Part shown: positions 6,615 through 7,211 of the stretch, piece after piece
How the letters are laid out: each line of letters starts with the position of its first letter
Position numbering within the stretch: position 1 is the first letter of the stretch
Origin: GCA-002694895 sp964436345
GTDB lineage: Bacteria > Chloroflexota > Dehalococcoidia > Lucifugimonadales > GCA-002694895
DNA length: 7,211 nt
Reading direction: 5' to 3'
Assembly: GCA_964436345.1 (NCBI GenBank)
Contig: CAYTCC010000071.1
Location: 1-7,211, forward strand
The notes under the pieces: generated by a model
Told to the model about the DNA's origin: nothing
What the model saw: the letters and a program-made list of their open reading frames with translations, nothing else
Databases searched by the model: none
Made by a program: the position numbers and the translations under genes

Positions 6615-7211
6615 TCCTGGGGTTTAAAGCATCATTCAAAGCATCTCCCAATAAATTCCAGCAAATAATAAGTAAAAACACTACAATTCCAGGGCCTATC
6701 AACAACCAGGGTTCTTCTCTCAAAACACTAATAGTGCCACCTTCAAGTAACATCCGTCCCAGGCTAGGTCGAGGAGGTTGAATACCTAAACCAAGCCAGC
6801 TTAATATTATTTCAGTTCCTACTAAAGCCCCCATACCCATTGTTATTGAAACAACAAGTGGGCTAATAGCATTTGGCATCAAATGTAAAAACAAAACCCT
6901 TGAAGTAGAAGCACCAATAGATCTTGCAGAATCAATATATTGATTCTGTTTTATACTTAACACCTGAGCTCTCATTAATCTTGCAGTTCCAATCCATCCA
7001 AAACTTACTAACGCCAAAGATACAACCAAATAATCTGCTATCCCTGTTTTGACCAAACCATTAATATCATAAGTATCTTCAATATGTCGTATAAAATTCA
7101 AAACTCTTGGCCGTAAAGTAGCAGCTAAAATAAGTACAAGTAAAATATCAGGAAAAGATGATGAAATTTCACCTATTCTCATAATTAAAGAGTCTAATCT
7201 TCCACCTCTAT
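6607..7211 (-). CDS. ABC transporter permease, DppC/OppC type (5' end outside the window)
   Basis: This is an inner-membrane subunit of a dipeptide/oligopeptide/nickel-family ABC importer. About 200 C-terminal residues are visible of the roughly 280-310 usual. The frame stays open to the window edge: upstream of the Met at 7180-7182 it reads RGGRLDSLI, the conserved block before the MR...FP segment, so that Met is internal. Counting from it, the EAA loop that contacts the ATPase is residues 82-104 (YIDSARSIGAS...LMPN). Next come the SWLGLGIQPPRPSLGRML block (128-145), a final membrane helix near 161-178, and the usual ending GDALNDALNPR. Base composition is higher (about 35-50% G+C per 60 nt) than in the M16 genes, which can be explained by protein conservation. 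It converges on the metalloprotease gene with an 8-nt overlap. Substrate-binding protein, partner permease and ATPases should lie beyond the right edge. Family sure; transported substrate unknown. Confidence 0.92.
   Translation of the reverse strand, partial: RGGRLDSLIMRIGEISSSFPDILLVLILAATLRPRVLNFIRHIEDTYDINGLVKTGIADYLVVSLALVSFGWIGTARLMRAQVLSIKQNQYIDSARSIGASTSRVLFLHLMPNAISPLVVSITMGMGALVGTEIILSWLGLGIQPPRPSLGRMLLEGGTISVLREEPWLLIGPGIVVFLLIICWNLLGDALNDALNPRTR
6927..6948. repeat. Perfect 22-bp palindrome inside the permease gene
   Basis: CAGAATCAATA at 6927-6937 is followed immediately by its exact reverse complement at 6938-6948, with no spacer. It overlaps codons of the start of the EAA loop (around QNQYIDSA), a region constrained by protein function. 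Its symmetry would suit a dimeric regulator or a replication/recombination protein, but its position well inside a gene makes coincidence quite possible. Confidence 0.6.

Noticed and set aside
6607..7182. ATG at 7180-7182 (- strand) as the permease start
   Set aside because: The upstream in-frame residues RGGRLDSLI are the conserved segment of DppC-type permeases, so the gene continues past the window edge.
1..7211. Archaeal origin, suggested by the COG1260-type inositol phosphate synthase and a CDP-alcohol transferase
   Set aside because: The -35/-10 promoter, the PimA-like enzyme and the protease domain layout fit a bacterium better; both enzyme families are also common in bacteria.
1..7211. 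Search for CRISPR arrays, tRNA/rRNA genes, insertion sequences or phage genes
   Set aside because: No spaced direct repeats, no tRNA-like cloverleaf and no transposase or phage motifs were seen; the window is densely packed with ordinary-looking coding sequence.

Overview
The window is an AT-rich stretch (roughly 30% G+C by eye) with almost no non-coding DNA. It holds seven supportable genes, six on the + strand and one on the - strand. Both edges cut through genes. The best guess is a streamlined, AT-rich member of the Chloroflexota (SAR202/Dehalococcoidia-like). The main clue is the 470-aa secreted 'peptidase MA'-type metalloprotease, whose N-terminal domain resembles proteins I associate with that phylum. 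An inositol-lipid gene set of the type best known from Actinomycetota and a sigma70-like promoter also fit a bacterium. An AT-rich actinobacterium is the main alternative, and the assignment is inference.

Region 1 (1-2285) is a tandem pair of M16B zinc-peptidase subunit genes. The first is cut at its 5' end, so its HxxEH site lies outside the window. It keeps the downstream Glu zinc ligand and lacks the R/Y substrate-binding pair. The second has lost HxxEH but carries the R/Y pair. Together they look like the catalytic and non-catalytic halves of one heterodimeric peptidase.

Region 2 (2286-2404) is the only clear intergenic region. It contains a good -35/-10 promoter (TTGAAA, 17 nt, TACAAT) and a Shine-Dalgarno sequence ahead of a TTG start.

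Region 3 (2405-6614) is a compact operon of four genes joined by a 6-nt gap, a 4-nt overlap and a 4-nt overlap. The order is inositol-3-phosphate synthase (ino1), a PimA-like GT4 glycosyltransferase, a CDP-alcohol phosphatidyltransferase of the phosphatidylinositol-phosphate synthase type, and the secreted gluzincin metalloprotease. The first three form a pathway: glucose-6-phosphate to inositol phosphate, inositol phosphate to PI-phosphate, then glycosylation of PI. The dephosphorylation step is not encoded here. The fourth gene ends in Gly-Cys-Gly, a short hydrophobic segment and a basic cluster, an arrangement like MYXO-CTERM-type sorting tails. A protein that may be anchored at the surface is therefore translationally coupled to inositol-lipid synthesis.

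Region 4 (6607-7211, - strand) is the 3' part of a DppC/OppC-type ABC permease gene. It converges on the protease gene, and the two coding ends overlap by 8 nt with no visible terminator.

Structures not explained by the genes are a perfect 17-bp inverted repeat with a 3-nt loop inside the glycosyltransferase gene (4009-4045) and a perfect 22-bp palindrome inside the permease gene (6927-6948). I saw no tRNA, rRNA, CRISPR array, insertion sequence or attachment site, and no gene-free stretch over 300 bases.
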